Assembly (NCBI RefSeq): GCF_030719295.1
Contig: NZ_CP120997.1
Coordinates: 5,467,501 to 5,531,500, forward strand
Origin: Streptomyces sp. Mut1
Lineage (GTDB): Bacteria; Actinomycetota; Actinomycetes; Streptomycetales; Streptomycetaceae
Direction: 5' to 3'
DNA length: 64,000 nucleotides
Part shown: piece by piece, positions 7,023-16,304 of the stretch
Layout of the letters: the number at the start of each line of letters is the position of its first letter
Position numbering within the stretch: the first letter of the stretch is position 1
The notes under the pieces: model-generated
Told to the model about the DNA's origin: nothing
The model's database searches: none
The model's input: only the letters and a program-made list of their open reading frames with translations
Position numbers and translations under genes: made by a program

Positions 7023-8162
7023 GTGACCCCCGTCGACCTCTCCACGACCGTGCTGCACGCCGTGCGCCGCGCGGTCGGCGAGAACGCCTTGCGCGCGCCC
7101 GTGCCCGCGCGCGTACGGGTGGAGAGGACCCGGCCCGGCGGTCGCGGCGACTACGCGAGCGCCGTCGCGCTCCAACTGGCCGGGCCCGCCGCACTGCCCG
7201 CCCGCGAGGTCGCCGAGATCCTCCGCGACCGGCTCACCGGAGCGCCCGGCGTCTCGCGCGTCGAGATCACCGGCCCCGGCTTCCTGAACTTCACGCTCGA
7301 CGCGTCGGCCGGCGCCGCCGCCCACCGCGACATCGTGCACCGGGTGCGGGAGGAGGGGGAGCGGTACGGGTACGGGGACGACCTCGCCGGACAGCGGCTG
7401 GGCGTCGTCCACGCCCGCGAGGTCCGGGCCGCCGTCACCGCCGACGCGGTCCGCCGGCTGCTGACCGCCCGGGGGGCCGTCGTACGCCTCAGCTGCGAGG
7501 GCGAGCCGGACGCGGACTGGGCCCGGCTCGGGGTCGCCATCGACGCGTACGGGAAGCCGCCGGCCGGGCCCGGCGCGGACCGGCAGCCGCTCGGCGGCGC
7601 CGCCCACGGGCCCGACGCCCCCGGGACGCCGCTTGCCCCGATACGCCCCATCCCCGCCGGCGAGACCGCCGCCGCCCTGCTCACCCGCCTCGGTCCCGAC
7701 GCCGCCCGCTGGGGCCTCCTCCGGGCCGCCGGGCACGACCGTGCCCCCCTCGGGCCCGAGCTGATCGTGCAGACCGAGGCCAACGCCCTCTTCCGGGTCC
7801 GCTACGCGTACGCCCGCACCCGTGCCGTGGTCCGGGAGGCGGGGCGGCTCGGTGTCGCCGTCCCGGGGGACGGCGAGGACCTCGACGCCACCGGGGCCGA
7901 CGCCCTCCTCGCGCTGCTCGCCGACCACCCCGCCGTGCTCGCCGCCGCCGCCCGGCACCGCGCGCCCGACCGGCTCGCCCGGCACCTCGAAGCGGTCGCG
8001 GGCGCCTTCTTCGACTTCCACGACGCCGCCCCACCGCTGCCCGTCGGGGACGAGAAACCCTCGGCCGCCCACCGCTCCCGGACGGCCATCGCCGAAGCCG
8101 CCGGGACGGTGCTGGCCGGCGGCCTGTCCCTGCTCGGCGTCAGCGCGCCCGAACACCTCTGA
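7023..8162 (+). CDS. nrtL: ArgS-related anticodon-binding protein NrtL
   Basis: A 379-residue truncated relative of arginyl-tRNA synthetase. The N-terminal tRNA-binding domain (residues ~1-95) ends in the family motif GPGFLNF. Next comes a decayed entry to the catalytic domain: VVHAREVRAAVTADAVRRLL stands where ArgS has its HIGH motif. The rest of the Rossmann fold and the KMSKS loop are gone. The C-terminal ~130 residues match the DALR anticodon-binding domain (QTEANALFRVRYAYARTRAV). It cannot aminoacylate, so it presumably binds tRNA. It lies near a tRNA-Arg gene and 25 bases upstream of lysA, with which it is probably co-transcribed. Confidence 0.9.
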   Translation: MTPVDLSTTVLHAVRRAVGENALRAPVPARVRVERTRPGGRGDYASAVALQLAGPAALPAREVAEILRDRLTGAPGVSRVEITGPGFLNFTLDASAGAAAHRDIVHRVREEGERYGYGDDLAGQRLGVVHAREVRAAVTADAVRRLLTARGAVVRLSCEGEPDADWARLGVAIDAYGKPPAGPGADRQPLGGAAHGPDAPGTPLAPIRPIPAGETAAALLTRLGPDAARWGLLRAAGHDRAPLGPELIVQTEANALFRVRYAYARTRAVVREAGRLGVAVPGDGEDLDATGADALLALLADHPAVLAAAARHRAPDRLARHLEAVAGAFFDFHDAAPPLPVGDEKPSAAHRSRTAIAEAAGTVLAGGLSLLGVSAPEHL

Positions 8163-8187
8163 AGACCCGAGAGAGCAGAGCCACACG

Positions 8188-9579
8188 ATGAGCCGATCCG
8201 CACACCCCGCCGGGCCCCGTCACGCCGACGTCATGTCGGAGGGCCACTACACCGCCCCCGCCGACGACCTCAACGCCCTGGACGAGAAGGTGTGGTCCAG
8301 CACCGTCACCCGGGACGAGCACGGCGCCCTGACCGTCGGCGGGATCGAAGTCTCCCGTCTCGCCGAGGAGTTCGGCACCCCGGCCTACTTCCTGGACGAG
8401 GCCGACTTCCGGGCCCGCTGCCGCGCCTGGTCCGACGCCTTCGGGCCCGGCGCAGACGTCTTCTACGCCGGCAAGGCGTTCCTGTCCCGGGCCGTCGTGC
8501 GCTGGCTCAAGGAGGAGGGGCTCAACCTCGACGTCTGCTCGGGCGGCGAGCTGACCACCGCGCTGGACGCCGGAATGCCGGCCGAGCGCATCGCCTTCCA
8601 CGGCAACAACAAGACGGTCGAGGAGATCGAGCGGGCCGTCGGGGCGGGCGTCGGGCGCATCGTCCTCGACTCCTTCCAGGAGATCGTCCGCGTCGCGCAC
8701 ACCGCGCGGCGGCTCGGCAGGCGCCAGCCCGTACAGATCCGGGTGACCGTCGGCGTCGAGGCGCACACCCACGAGTTCATCGCCACCGCCCACGAGGACC
8801 AGAAGTTCGGTATCGCGCTGGCCGGGGGACAGGCCGCCGAAGCGGTGCGCCGCGCCCTCACCCTGGACGGGCTCGAACTCATCGGCATCCACTCCCACAT
8901 CGGCTCGCAGATCTTCGACATGGCCGGCTTCGAGGTCTCCGCCCGCCGCGTCGTGCAGCTGCTCGCCGAGGTGCGCGACGAGCACGGCGTCGAGCTGCCC
9001 GAGATCGACCTCGGCGGCGGCCTCGGCATCGCGTACACCTCCGAGGACGACCCGCGCGAGCCGCACGAGATCGCCAAGTCGCTCGGCGACATCGTCACCC
9101 GCGAGTGCGAGGCCGCCGGACTCGCCACCCCCCGCATCTCCGTGGAGCCCGGCCGCGCCATCGTCGGCCCGACCGCCTTCACGCTCTACGAGGTCGGCAC
9201 CATCAAGCCGCTGGAGGGGCTGCGGACGTACGTCAGCGTGGACGGCGGGATGTCGGACAACATCCGCACCGCGCTGTACGACGCCGAGTACAGCGTCACG
9301 CTCGCCTCGCGCACATCGGACGCCGAGCCGATGCTCGTCCGGGTCGTCGGCAAGCACTGCGAGAGCGGCGACATCGTGGTCAAGGACGCCTTCCTGCCGT
9401 CCGACCTGGCCCCCGGCGACCTGATCGCCGTGCCCGCCACCGGCGCGTACTGCCGCTCCATGGCGAGCAACTACAACCACGCCCTGCGCCCGCCGGTCGT
9501 CGCCGTGCGGGACGGCGCGGCGCGGGTCATCGTCCGGCGCGAGACGGAGGAAGATCTCCTGCGTCTCGATGTCGGCTGA
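8188..9579 (+). CDS. lysA: Diaminopimelate decarboxylase
   Basis: PLP enzyme that decarboxylates meso-diaminopimelate to L-lysine, the last step of the pathway; the substrate is also the wall cross-link residue. At 463 residues it has the actinobacterial length. Seen: PLP-lysine motif VFYAGKAF, HGNNK, the GIHSHIGSQI segment, the glycine-rich phosphate loop LGGGLGIAY, EPGRAIVG, and the C-terminal CESGD and GAYCRSMASNYN motifs. The ATG at 8188 follows a GAGAGAG ribosome site. It is 25 bases downstream of nrtL and heads the lysA-hom-thrC-thrB group of aspartate-family genes. Confidence 0.97.
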   Translation: MSRSAHPAGPRHADVMSEGHYTAPADDLNALDEKVWSSTVTRDEHGALTVGGIEVSRLAEEFGTPAYFLDEADFRARCRAWSDAFGPGADVFYAGKAFLSRAVVRWLKEEGLNLDVCSGGELTTALDAGMPAERIAFHGNNKTVEEIERAVGAGVGRIVLDSFQEIVRVAHTARRLGRRQPVQIRVTVGVEAHTHEFIATAHEDQKFGIALAGGQAAEAVRRALTLDGLELIGIHSHIGSQIFDMAGFEVSARRVVQLLAEVRDEHGVELPEIDLGGGLGIAYTSEDDPREPHEIAKSLGDIVTRECEAAGLATPRISVEPGRAIVGPTAFTLYEVGTIKPLEGLRTYVSVDGGMSDNIRTALYDAEYSVTLASRTSDAEPMLVRVVGKHCESGDIVVKDAFLPSDLAPGDLIAVPATGAYCRSMASNYNHALRPPVVAVRDGAARVIVRRETEEDLLRLDVG

Positions 9580-9630
9580 TGCCGTATTTCCCGGCCCGTA
9601 CCACCGGGGCCACGTAAACATCTCAGGATC

Positions 9631-9659
9631 CGGACGGGTGGCGGGAACGCCCGTCCGGT
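9631..9659 (+). terminator. Hairpin between lysA and hom
   Basis: CCGGACGGG (9631-9639) and CCCGTCCGG (9651-9659) with an 11-nt loop, in the 125-bp gap. It suggests that lysA transcription ends here and hom has its own start. Confidence 0.55.
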
Positions 9660-9704
9660 GAGTGAGACTGGTCCGTACAACAGATGTAAAGGAAACGAGG
9701 TCGG

Positions 9705-11015
9705 ATGATGCGTACGCGTCCGCTGAAGGTGGCGCTGCTGGGCTGTGGAGTGGTCGGCTCAGAGGTGGCGCGCATCATGACGACGCACGCCGCCGACCTC
9801 GCCGCACGCATCGGCGCGCCGGTGGAGCTCGCGGGTGTCGCCGTGCGCCGCCCGTCCAAGGTGCGCGAGGGCATCGACCCCGCACTGATCACCACGGACG
9901 CGACCGCCCTGGTCAAACGGGGCGACATCGACGTGGTCATCGAGGTCATCGGGGGCATCGAGCCCGCCCGTACGCTCATCACCACCGCCTTCGAGCACGG
10001 CGCGAGCGTCGTCTCCGCCAACAAGGCGCTGCTCGCCGAGGACGGCGCCGCGCTGCACGCCGCCGCCGAGCGCGACGGCCGGGACCTCTACTACGAGGCC
10101 GCCGTCGCCGGAGCCATCCCGCTGGTGCGCCCGCTGCGCGAGTCCCTGGCCGGCGACAAGGTCAACCGGGTGCTCGGCATCGTCAACGGCACCACCAACT
10201 TCATCCTCGACAAGATGGACACCAGCGGCGCCGGCTACTCCGAGGCGCTGGACGAGGCCACCGCCCTCGGCTACGCGGAGGCCGACCCCACCGCCGACGT
10301 GGAGGGCTTCGACGCCGCCGCCAAGGCCGCGATCCTGGCCGGCATCGCCTTCCACACCCGGGTGCGGATCGGCGACGTGCACCGCGAGGGCATCACCGAG
10401 GTCACCGCCGCCGACATCGCCTCCGCCCGCCGCATGGGCTGCACGGTCAAGCTCCTCGCCATCTGCGAGCGCGCCGCCGACGGCGCGTCCGTGACGGCCC
10501 GCGTGCACCCCGCGATGATCCCGCTCAGCCACCCGCTGGCCTCGGTCCGCGAGGCGTACAACGCGGTGTTCGTGGAGGCCGAGGCGGCCGGGCAGCTGAT
10601 GTTCTACGGTCCCGGCGCGGGCGGGGCGCCCACCGCGTCCGCGGTCCTCGGCGACCTCGTCGCCGTCTGCCGCAACAAGCTCAACGAGGCCCCCGGGCCC
10701 GGCGAGTCCGCGTACACGCGTCTGCCGGTGAGCCCCATGGGCGACGTCGTCACGCGGTACCACATCAGCCTCGACGTGGCCGATAAACCGGGCGTGCTCG
10801 CCCAGGTCGCTACGGTCTTCGCCGAGCAGGGCGTATCCATCGACACGGTCCGTCAGAAGGGCCGTCCGGACAGTCAGGAATCCGGCGGCGAGGCCTCCCT
10901 CGTCGTCGTCACCCACCGCGCGCCCGACGCCGCCCTCTCCGGGACCGTCGAGGCGCTGCGCAAGCTCGACACCGTGCGCGGTGTCGCCAGCATCATGCGT
11001 GTTGAAGGGGAGTAA
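9705..11015 (+). CDS. hom: Homoserine dehydrogenase
   Basis: NAD(P)-dependent reduction of aspartate semialdehyde to homoserine, the branch point to threonine and methionine. 436 residues. The Rossmann motif LLGCGVVGSEVA is near the N-terminus. NGTTNFILDKM and the catalytic region EADPTADVEGFDAAAKAAIL follow. A C-terminal ACT domain (DKPGVLAQVATVFAEQGVSI) is the usual site of threonine feedback control. ATG codons at 9705 and 9708 are both possible; GAGGT lies upstream. thrC follows after six bases, so the two are one operon. Confidence 0.97.
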   Translation: MMRTRPLKVALLGCGVVGSEVARIMTTHAADLAARIGAPVELAGVAVRRPSKVREGIDPALITTDATALVKRGDIDVVIEVIGGIEPARTLITTAFEHGASVVSANKALLAEDGAALHAAAERDGRDLYYEAAVAGAIPLVRPLRESLAGDKVNRVLGIVNGTTNFILDKMDTSGAGYSEALDEATALGYAEADPTADVEGFDAAAKAAILAGIAFHTRVRIGDVHREGITEVTAADIASARRMGCTVKLLAICERAADGASVTARVHPAMIPLSHPLASVREAYNAVFVEAEAAGQLMFYGPGAGGAPTASAVLGDLVAVCRNKLNEAPGPGESAYTRLPVSPMGDVVTRYHISLDVADKPGVLAQVATVFAEQGVSIDTVRQKGRPDSQESGGEASLVVVTHRAPDAALSGTVEALRKLDTVRGVASIMRVEGE

Positions 11016-11021
11016 GGACCC

Positions 11022-12092
11022 ATGACCACCAAGGGCACCCACCAGTGGCGCGGCATCATCGAGGAGTACCGGGACCGTCTGCCGGTCACGAGCACGACGC
11101 CGGTCGTCACGCTCCGTGAGGGCGGTACGCCGCTCGTCCCCGCTCAGGTCCTCTCCGAGCGCACGGGCTGCGAGGTGCACCTCAAGGTCGAGGGCGCCAA
11201 CCCCACCGGGTCCTTCAAGGACCGCGGCATGACCATGGCCATCACCCGGGCCAAGGAGGAGGGCGCGCAGGCCGTCATCTGCGCCTCCACCGGCAACACC
11301 TCCGCCTCCGCCGCCGCGTACGCGGTCCGGGCCGGGATGGTCTGCGCCGTCCTCGTGCCGCAGGGCAAGATCGCGCTCGGCAAGATGGGCCAGGCGCTCG
11401 TCCACGGCGCGAAGATCCTCCAGGTCGACGGCAACTTCGACGACTGCCTGACGCTGGCCCGCTCGCTCTCGGACAACTACCCGGTGGCGCTGGTCAATTC
11501 GGTCAACCCGGTCCGCATCGAGGGCCAGAAGACCGCCGCGTTCGAGATCGTGGACGCGCTCGGCGACGCCCCCGACATCCACGTACTCCCGGTCGGCAAC
11601 GCCGGCAACATCACCGCGTACTGGAAGGGCTACACCGAGTACGCGGGCGACGGCGTCTCCACGCACAAGCCGCGGATGTGGGGCTTCCAGGCCTCCGGCT
11701 CCGCGCCCATCGTGCGCGGCGAGGTCGTCAAGGACCCGTCGACCATCGCCACCGCGATCCGGATCGGCAACCCGGCCTCCTGGAACTACGCGCTCGCCGC
11801 GCGGGACGAGTCGGGCGGCTTCATCGACGAGGTCACGGACCGTCAGATCCTCTCCGCGTACCGGCTGTTGGCCTCCCAGGAGGGCGTCTTCGTGGAGCCC
11901 GCCTCGGCCGCGTCCGTCGCCGGGCTGCTCAAGGCCGCCGAGGAGGGCAAGGTCGACCCCGGGCAGCGCATCGTCTGCACGGTGACCGGGAACGGCCTCA
12001 AGGACCCGGACTGGGCCGTCGCGGGCGCACCGCAGCCGGTCACCGTCCCGGTCGACGCGGCCACCGCGGCCGAGAAGCTGGGCCTGGCGTAA
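11022..12092 (+). CDS. thrC: Threonine synthase
   Basis: PLP-dependent conversion of O-phosphohomoserine to threonine. 356 residues. The PLP lysine is in [13 protein letters not shown], with the phosphate loop [12 protein letters not shown] and the C-terminal [13 protein letters not shown]. It is tightly coupled to hom (six-base gap). A GC-rich hairpin at 12105-12136 follows the stop, so thrB, 480 bases further on, is probably a separate transcript. Confidence 0.97.
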   Translation: MTTKGTHQWRGIIEEYRDRLPVTSTTPVVTLREGGTPLVPAQVLSERTGCEVHLKVEGANPTGSFKDRGMTMAITRAKEEGAQAVICASTGNTSASAAAYAVRAGMVCAVLVPQGKIALGKMGQALVHGAKILQVDGNFDDCLTLARSLSDNYPVALVNSVNPVRIEGQKTAAFEIVDALGDAPDIHVLPVGNAGNITAYWKGYTEYAGDGVSTHKPRMWGFQASGSAPIVRGEVVKDPSTIATAIRIGNPASWNYALAARDESGGFIDEVTDRQILSAYRLLASQEGVFVEPASAASVAGLLKAAEEGKVDPGQRIVCTVTGNGLKDPDWAVAGAPQPVTVPVDAATAAEKLGLA

Positions 12093-12104
12093 CAGCGCGG
12101 CGCA

Positions 12105-12136
12105 CCCGGGGCCCGGTCCGTACGACGGGCCCCGGG
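12105..12136 (+). terminator. Terminator after thrC
   Basis: Eleven-base arms CCCGGGGCCCG and CGGGCCCCGGG around a 10-nt loop, 13 bases after the thrC stop. Confidence 0.7.
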
Positions 12137-12175
12137 GCGCGACGGTGGCAACGCATCGTCAGAAATACCGCCGCA

Positions 12176-12356
12176 CTAGGACCTGTCGTCAAATTCCCGT
12201 CTGCCGGGCGACGCCATGCACGCACTCTCGCCGCACCGGCCCCAGACCCAAGTACGTCCAGTACGAGGGCCTGGGGCCGGCACACCGAGAGCACGCACCT
12301 GACGCCGCCCGGCCCGCCCTCCGGGCGAACGACGGCAATTTGACGACAGGCCCTAG
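12176..12356. mobile_element. MITE-like palindromic element (181 bp) between thrC and thrB
   Basis: Terminal inverted repeats of 26 bases (12176-12201 and 12331-12356) differ at two positions and share the core CCTGTCGTCAAATT. The outer ends are CTAG on both sides, either a target duplication or part of the repeat. The interior is also largely self-complementary (for example CCGGCCCCAG / CTGGGGCCGG), so the whole element can fold into one hairpin. There is no coding capacity. It looks like a non-autonomous element, mobilisable only by a transposase elsewhere. The remaining 12357-12575 holds the thrB promoter region; GATAAGCT near 12445 is a possible -10. Confidence 0.75.
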
Positions 12357-12575
12357 CCCATTCCCGGCCGGAGAGCGCATCGCGGGCGTGCGACACGCAT
12401 CGTGCGCCTCCTGTGCGCCCTATGTCGCCACAGAACCTTCCTTCGATAAGCTGTACCCAACCCGCCCCGCCGCATCTGCCGGGGTGCCCCGGGCCGTTGC
12501 GGCTCCCCACGAACCATTTCCCGTAGCCGCAGCGCCCCGAATCCCCGCCGCCTCACAAGGAGAGTCGTCACAGCG

Positions 12576-13493
12576 ATGGCCGGTCCCGCCTTCCGAGCCG
12601 CCGCCGTCCGGGTGCGCGTACCCGCGACCAGCGCCAACCTGGGCCCCGGTTTCGACGCCCTCGGCCTGTCGCTCGGCCTGTACGACGACGTCGTCGTCCG
12701 CGTCGCCGACTCCGGGCTGCACATCGACATCGCCGGTGAGGGCGCGGACACCCTGCCCCGCGACGAGAAGCACCTGCTCGTACGGTCCCTGCGCACCGCC
12801 TTCGACCTGCTCGGCGGACAGCCGCGCGGCCTGGAGATCGTCTGCGCCAACCGCATCCCGCACGGCCGCGGCCTCGGCTCCTCCTCCGCCGCCATCTGCG
12901 CCGGCATCGTCGCCGCCCGCGCCGTGACGACCGGCGGCGACGCCCGCCTGGACGACGCGGCCCTGCTGGAGCTCGCGACCGAGATCGAGGGCCACCCCGA
13001 CAACGTCGCGGCCTGCCTGCTCGGCGGATTCACGCTCGCCTGGATGGACGGGTCGTCGGCCCGCGCCATCAGGATGGATCCCTCGGATTCCATCGTTCCG
13101 GTGGTTTTCGTACCCGGCAAGCCGGTGCTCACCGAAACCGCCCGCGGACTGCTCCCGCGCACCGTCCCGCACGTCGACGCCGCCTTCAACGCGGGCCGTG
13201 CCGCCCTCCTCGTGGAGGCCCTGACCAGGCGCCCCGAGCTGCTGCTCACGGCCACCGAGGACCGGCTGCACCAGGACTACCGCGCCCCGGCCATGCCCGA
13301 GAGCGTGGAACTCGTGGGCCGGCTGCGCGCCGAGGGCGTCCCCGCGGTCATCTCCGGTGCCGGACCGACGGTGCTGGCCCTGGCCGGGGACGGCGCGGCG
13401 GACAAGGTCGCCCGACTGGCGGGCGAGGGGTGGGCGGCCAACCGGCTGACTCTCGACGCCCGGGGTGCGAGCGTCCTGCCGCTCGCGTCCTAG
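12576..13493 (+). CDS. thrB: Homoserine kinase
   Basis: GHMP-family kinase that phosphorylates homoserine with ATP, supplying the substrate of ThrC. 305 residues. The N-terminus has VRVPATSANLGPGFD, the ATP loop is PHGRGLGSSSAAI (residues ~90-102), and the C-terminal motif is VISGAGPTVLAL. The ATG at 12576 follows AAGGAGAG at somewhat long spacing. It is separated from thrC by a terminator and a MITE-like palindrome, so unlike hom-thrC it is probably expressed from its own promoter. Confidence 0.96.
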   Translation: MAGPAFRAAAVRVRVPATSANLGPGFDALGLSLGLYDDVVVRVADSGLHIDIAGEGADTLPRDEKHLLVRSLRTAFDLLGGQPRGLEIVCANRIPHGRGLGSSSAAICAGIVAARAVTTGGDARLDDAALLELATEIEGHPDNVAACLLGGFTLAWMDGSSARAIRMDPSDSIVPVVFVPGKPVLTETARGLLPRTVPHVDAAFNAGRAALLVEALTRRPELLLTATEDRLHQDYRAPAMPESVELVGRLRAEGVPAVISGAGPTVLALAGDGAADKVARLAGEGWAANRLTLDARGASVLPLAS

Positions 13494-13897
13494 AGCGGGA
13501 GACCGCTGCCCCAGAAGTGATTGCCGGTGAGTGAGAGGGGGAATGTTTGTTGGAGCCGGTAGTGTTAACCTCAAGTCTGCAATCGACGTCCATGAGGCGC
13601 GTTGCTTCGTGTCCCCTTCGGGACCACCAATTCTTCCGGGAGCCTCCCCAACTGCCTGAGCAGCCTGCCTGAGCAGTTGCGAGCACGCTCCGGAACCGGC
13701 ACGACACCCCTCGCTCGTCCAGGAGTGGGCCGAGCAGGGGGATGCTCGCGCCGGGCCCATGCACACGTTCATCTCTCCGCCGTTCTACCCGGCGGACCAC
13801 CGCCCCGGCACGGGCCGCACCACCGAGGACCGAAGCCGGACAGCACAACCGGTCGCCGAGCCAGAAGGCCGACGTCCGCTCCAGGGAAGGACCCTTC
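13494..13897 (+). promoter_or_regulatory. rho: Long rho leader with possible SigR-type promoter
   Basis: 404 bases with no gene. GGAAT (13540-13544) and GTT (13564-13566) are 19 bases apart, close to the SigR pattern. TAGTGT/TAACCT next to it could instead be a -10. Downstream are a GTCCC-CTTC-GGGAC hairpin (near 13610) and two tandem copies of CTGCCTGAGCAG (13652-13676). Long leaders upstream of rho are usually autoregulatory, so attenuation is plausible here. Confidence 0.4.
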
Positions 13898-15949
13898 GTG
13901 AGCGACACCACCGATCTGATGGGCGTGACTGCCGACAAGAACGTCGACAGCGCCGCGCCCGCCGAAGGTGCTGCCACTGGCACCACCGCACGGCGCCGCC
14001 GCTCCGGCACCGGCCTTGAGGGCATGGTCCTGGCCGAGCTGCAGCAGGTCGCGTCCGGCCTCGGTATCAAGGGCACCGCGCGGATGCGCAAGAGCCAGCT
14101 GATCGAGGTCATCAAGGAGGCCCAGGCCGGCGCCGGGTCCTCCGCGCCCAAGGCCAAGGCCGCCCCCGCCGAGGCGGCGGAGACCAAGCCGAAGCGCCGC
14201 GCGACCTCCAAGACGCGTACCGGCGCGGGCGACGAGACCCCGGCCGCCGCTCCCGCCGACAAGGCCGCGGCCCAGCAGCAGATCGACATCCCCGGCCAGC
14301 CGGCCAGCGACGAGCAGCCCACGGGCGAGCGCCGTCGCCGCCGCGCGACCGCCCAGGCGGGCAGCCCGGAGAGCAAGTCGGACGCCAAGGCGCAGACGCA
14401 GACCAAGGACCGGGCGCAGGACGAGCCGAAGCAGGAGCAGAAGCACGAGGCTCCCGCCGAGGACCGCTCCGAGCCCAAGGCCGAGGCCGCCGCGGACAAC
14501 GCAGAGGGGCGCCGCGGGGACCGTCAGGAGCGCGGTCAGCGGGGTGACCGCGGCGATCGCGGCGAGCGCCGTGACCGTCAGCGCGACCGCCGGGGCAAGG
14601 GCGACGACCAGGGTGGCGGCCAGGGCGGCCGGCGTCAGGGCGGCGGCCAGGGCCAGGGCCAGAGCCAGAACCAGGGCGGCGGCGGCCCGCAGGACGACGG
14701 CTTCGACGACGAGGGCGGCCGGCGCGGCCGGCGCGGGCGCTACCGCGACCGCCGAGGCCGCCGCGGACGCGAGGACTTCGCGGGCGACGCCCCGCCCGTC
14801 AGCGACGACGACGTCCTGATCCCCGTCGCGGGCATCCTGGACATCCTCGACAACTACGCGTTCATCCGGACCTCCGGCTACCTGCCGGGCCCGAACGACG
14901 TGTACGTCTCGCTGGCCCAGGTCCGCAAGAACGGCCTGCGCAAGGGTGACCACGTCACCGGTGCCGTGCGCCAGCCCAAGGACGGCGAGCGCCGCGAGAA
15001 GTTCAACGCGCTGGTCCGCCTCGACTCGGTCAACGGCATGGCGCCCGAGACCGGCCGCGGCCGTCCCGAGTTCCAGAAGCTGACGCCGCTCTACCCGCAG
15101 GACCGGCTCCGCCTGGAGACCGACTCCAACATCCTGACGACGCGGATCATCGACCTGGTCGCCCCCATCGGCAAGGGCCAGCGAGGGCTGATCGTGGCCC
15201 CGCCGAAGACCGGTAAGACCATGATCCTCCAGGCCATCGCCAACGCGATCACGGTCAACAGCCCCGAGTGCCACCTGATGGTCGTCCTGGTGGACGAGCG
15301 TCCGGAAGAGGTCACCGACATGCAGCGGTCGGTGAAGGGCGAGGTCATCTCCTCGACCTTCGACCGTCCCGCCGAGGATCACACCACCGTCGCCGAGCTG
15401 GCCATCGAGCGCGCCAAGCGCCTCGTCGAGCTGGGTCACGACGTGGTCGTCCTGCTGGACTCGATCACCCGTCTGGGACGCGCGTACAACCTCGCCGCCC
15501 CGGCCTCCGGCCGCATCCTGTCCGGTGGTGTCGACTCGACCGCGCTCTACCCCCCGAAGCGCTTCTTCGGTGCGGCGCGCAACATCGAGGACGGCGGCTC
15601 GCTGACCATCCTGGCCACCGCGCTGGTCGAGACCGGCTCGCGGATGGACGAGGTGATCTTCGAGGAGTTCAAGGGCACCGGCAACATGGAGCTCAAGCTC
15701 GACCGCAAGCTCTCCGACAAGCGCATCTTCCCGGCGGTGGACGTCGACGCGTCCAGCACCCGCAAGGAGGAGATCCTGCTCGGCAGCGAGGAGTTGGGGA
15801 TTGTCTGGAAGCTGCGCCGGGTGCTGCACGCGCTCGACCAGCAGCAGGCCATCGAGCTGCTCCTGGACCGGATGAAGAAGACCCAGTCCAACGCGGAGTT
15901 CCTGCTCCAGATCCAGAAGACGACGCCGGCCCCGGGCAACAACGACTAG
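13898..15949 (+). CDS. rho: Transcription termination factor Rho
   Basis: Hexameric RNA-dependent ATPase-translocase that ends transcripts. 683 residues, well above the ~420 of E. coli Rho because of the actinobacterial N-terminal insertion. A SAP-like segment ([20 protein letters not shown]) leads, then ~240 low-complexity residues rich in Arg, Gly, Gln, Glu and Ala, which would add RNA affinity. The cold-shock-like domain follows ([18 protein letters not shown]). The ATPase core has P-loop APPKTGKT and the [12 protein letters not shown] segment. GTG at 13898 follows GGGAAGGA. A perfect 19-bp terminator hairpin lies 23 bases after the stop. Confidence 0.96.
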   Translation: MSDTTDLMGVTADKNVDSAAPAEGAATGTTARRRRSGTGLEGMVLAELQQVASGLGIKGTARMRKSQLIEVIKEAQAGAGSSAPKAKAAPAEAAETKPKRRATSKTRTGAGDETPAAAPADKAAAQQQIDIPGQPASDEQPTGERRRRRATAQAGSPESKSDAKAQTQTKDRAQDEPKQEQKHEAPAEDRSEPKAEAAADNAEGRRGDRQERGQRGDRGDRGERRDRQRDRRGKGDDQGGGQGGRRQGGGQGQGQSQNQGGGGPQDDGFDDEGGRRGRRGRYRDRRGRRGREDFAGDAPPVSDDDVLIPVAGILDILDNYAFIRTSGYLPGPNDVYVSLAQVRKNGLRKGDHVTGAVRQPKDGERREKFNALVRLDSVNGMAPETGRGRPEFQKLTPLYPQDRLRLETDSNILTTRIIDLVAPIGKGQRGLIVAPPKTGKTMILQAIANAITVNSPECHLMVVLVDERPEEVTDMQRSVKGEVISSTFDRPAEDHTTVAELAIERAKRLVELGHDVVVLLDSITRLGRAYNLAAPASGRILSGGVDSTALYPPKRFFGAARNIEDGGSLTILATALVETGSRMDEVIFEEFKGTGNMELKLDRKLSDKRIFPAVDVDASSTRKEEILLGSEELGIVWKLRRVLHALDQQQAIELLLDRMKKTQSNAEFLLQIQKTTPAPGNND

Positions 15950-15972
15950 TCGTAGCCCCTCCGGCAGCAGCA

Positions 15973-16014
15973 CACAGGGCCGCCCCCGCACTCCGGTGCG
16001 GGGGCGGCCCTGTG
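15973..16014 (+). terminator. Terminator of rho
   Basis: Perfect 19-base arms (15973-15991, 15996-16014) with a TCCG tetraloop; the core is GGGCCGCCCCCGCAC. Confidence 0.88.
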
Positions 16015-16181
16015 CCGTACGCCGTTGCCGTTCCGAGACCTTCGCCACACGGCCGCCCGTGTCCGGGCGCCCGGCCGGTTGTCTGTACCGGCCACGAAAC
16101 CGCAGGTGAACGCGGGATCACCGGCTGTCCGGGCCCGCCCGGAGGCCGTCCGGCGCTTACCCGGAGGCCACGGGTGGCTGT

Positions 16182-16210
16182 GCAACCCTTCTTGTCGCCG
16201 CCGCGTCGTA
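16182..16210 (+). promoter_or_regulatory. ECF-sigma-like promoter of the LCP gene
   Basis: GCAACC (16182-16187), 16 bases, then CGTCGTA (16204-16210), resembling SigE-type -35 and -10 boxes. It would start transcription about 90 bases before the gene. The rest of 16015-16304 shows nothing recognisable. Confidence 0.45.
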
Positions 16211-16304
16211 CCCAGGAGTGACGAACAACAGCGACAAAGCGGCACACACACCCGCTCGCCACCGCAGGGGGTAGCCGGAAGCAGCCGACGGAACGAGGAG
16301 ACGG

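Noticed and set aside
9759..11666. 635-codon minus-strand frame opposite hom and thrC
   Set aside because: Low-complexity antisense shadow of two well-defined enzymes.
12145..12927. Plus-strand frame running through the MITE-like element into thrB
   Set aside because: Composed of inverted-repeat sequence and then a shifted reading of thrB; no start signal or conserved residues.
13769..16048. 759-codon minus-strand frame opposite rho
   Set aside because: Antisense shadow of GC-rich codons. The plus strand encodes a complete Rho with all motifs.
16015..16180. Possible riboswitch in the LCP leader
   Set aside because: Some G/C-rich pairing is possible, but I could not match it to any known riboswitch core, and the ECF-like promoter lies downstream of most of it.
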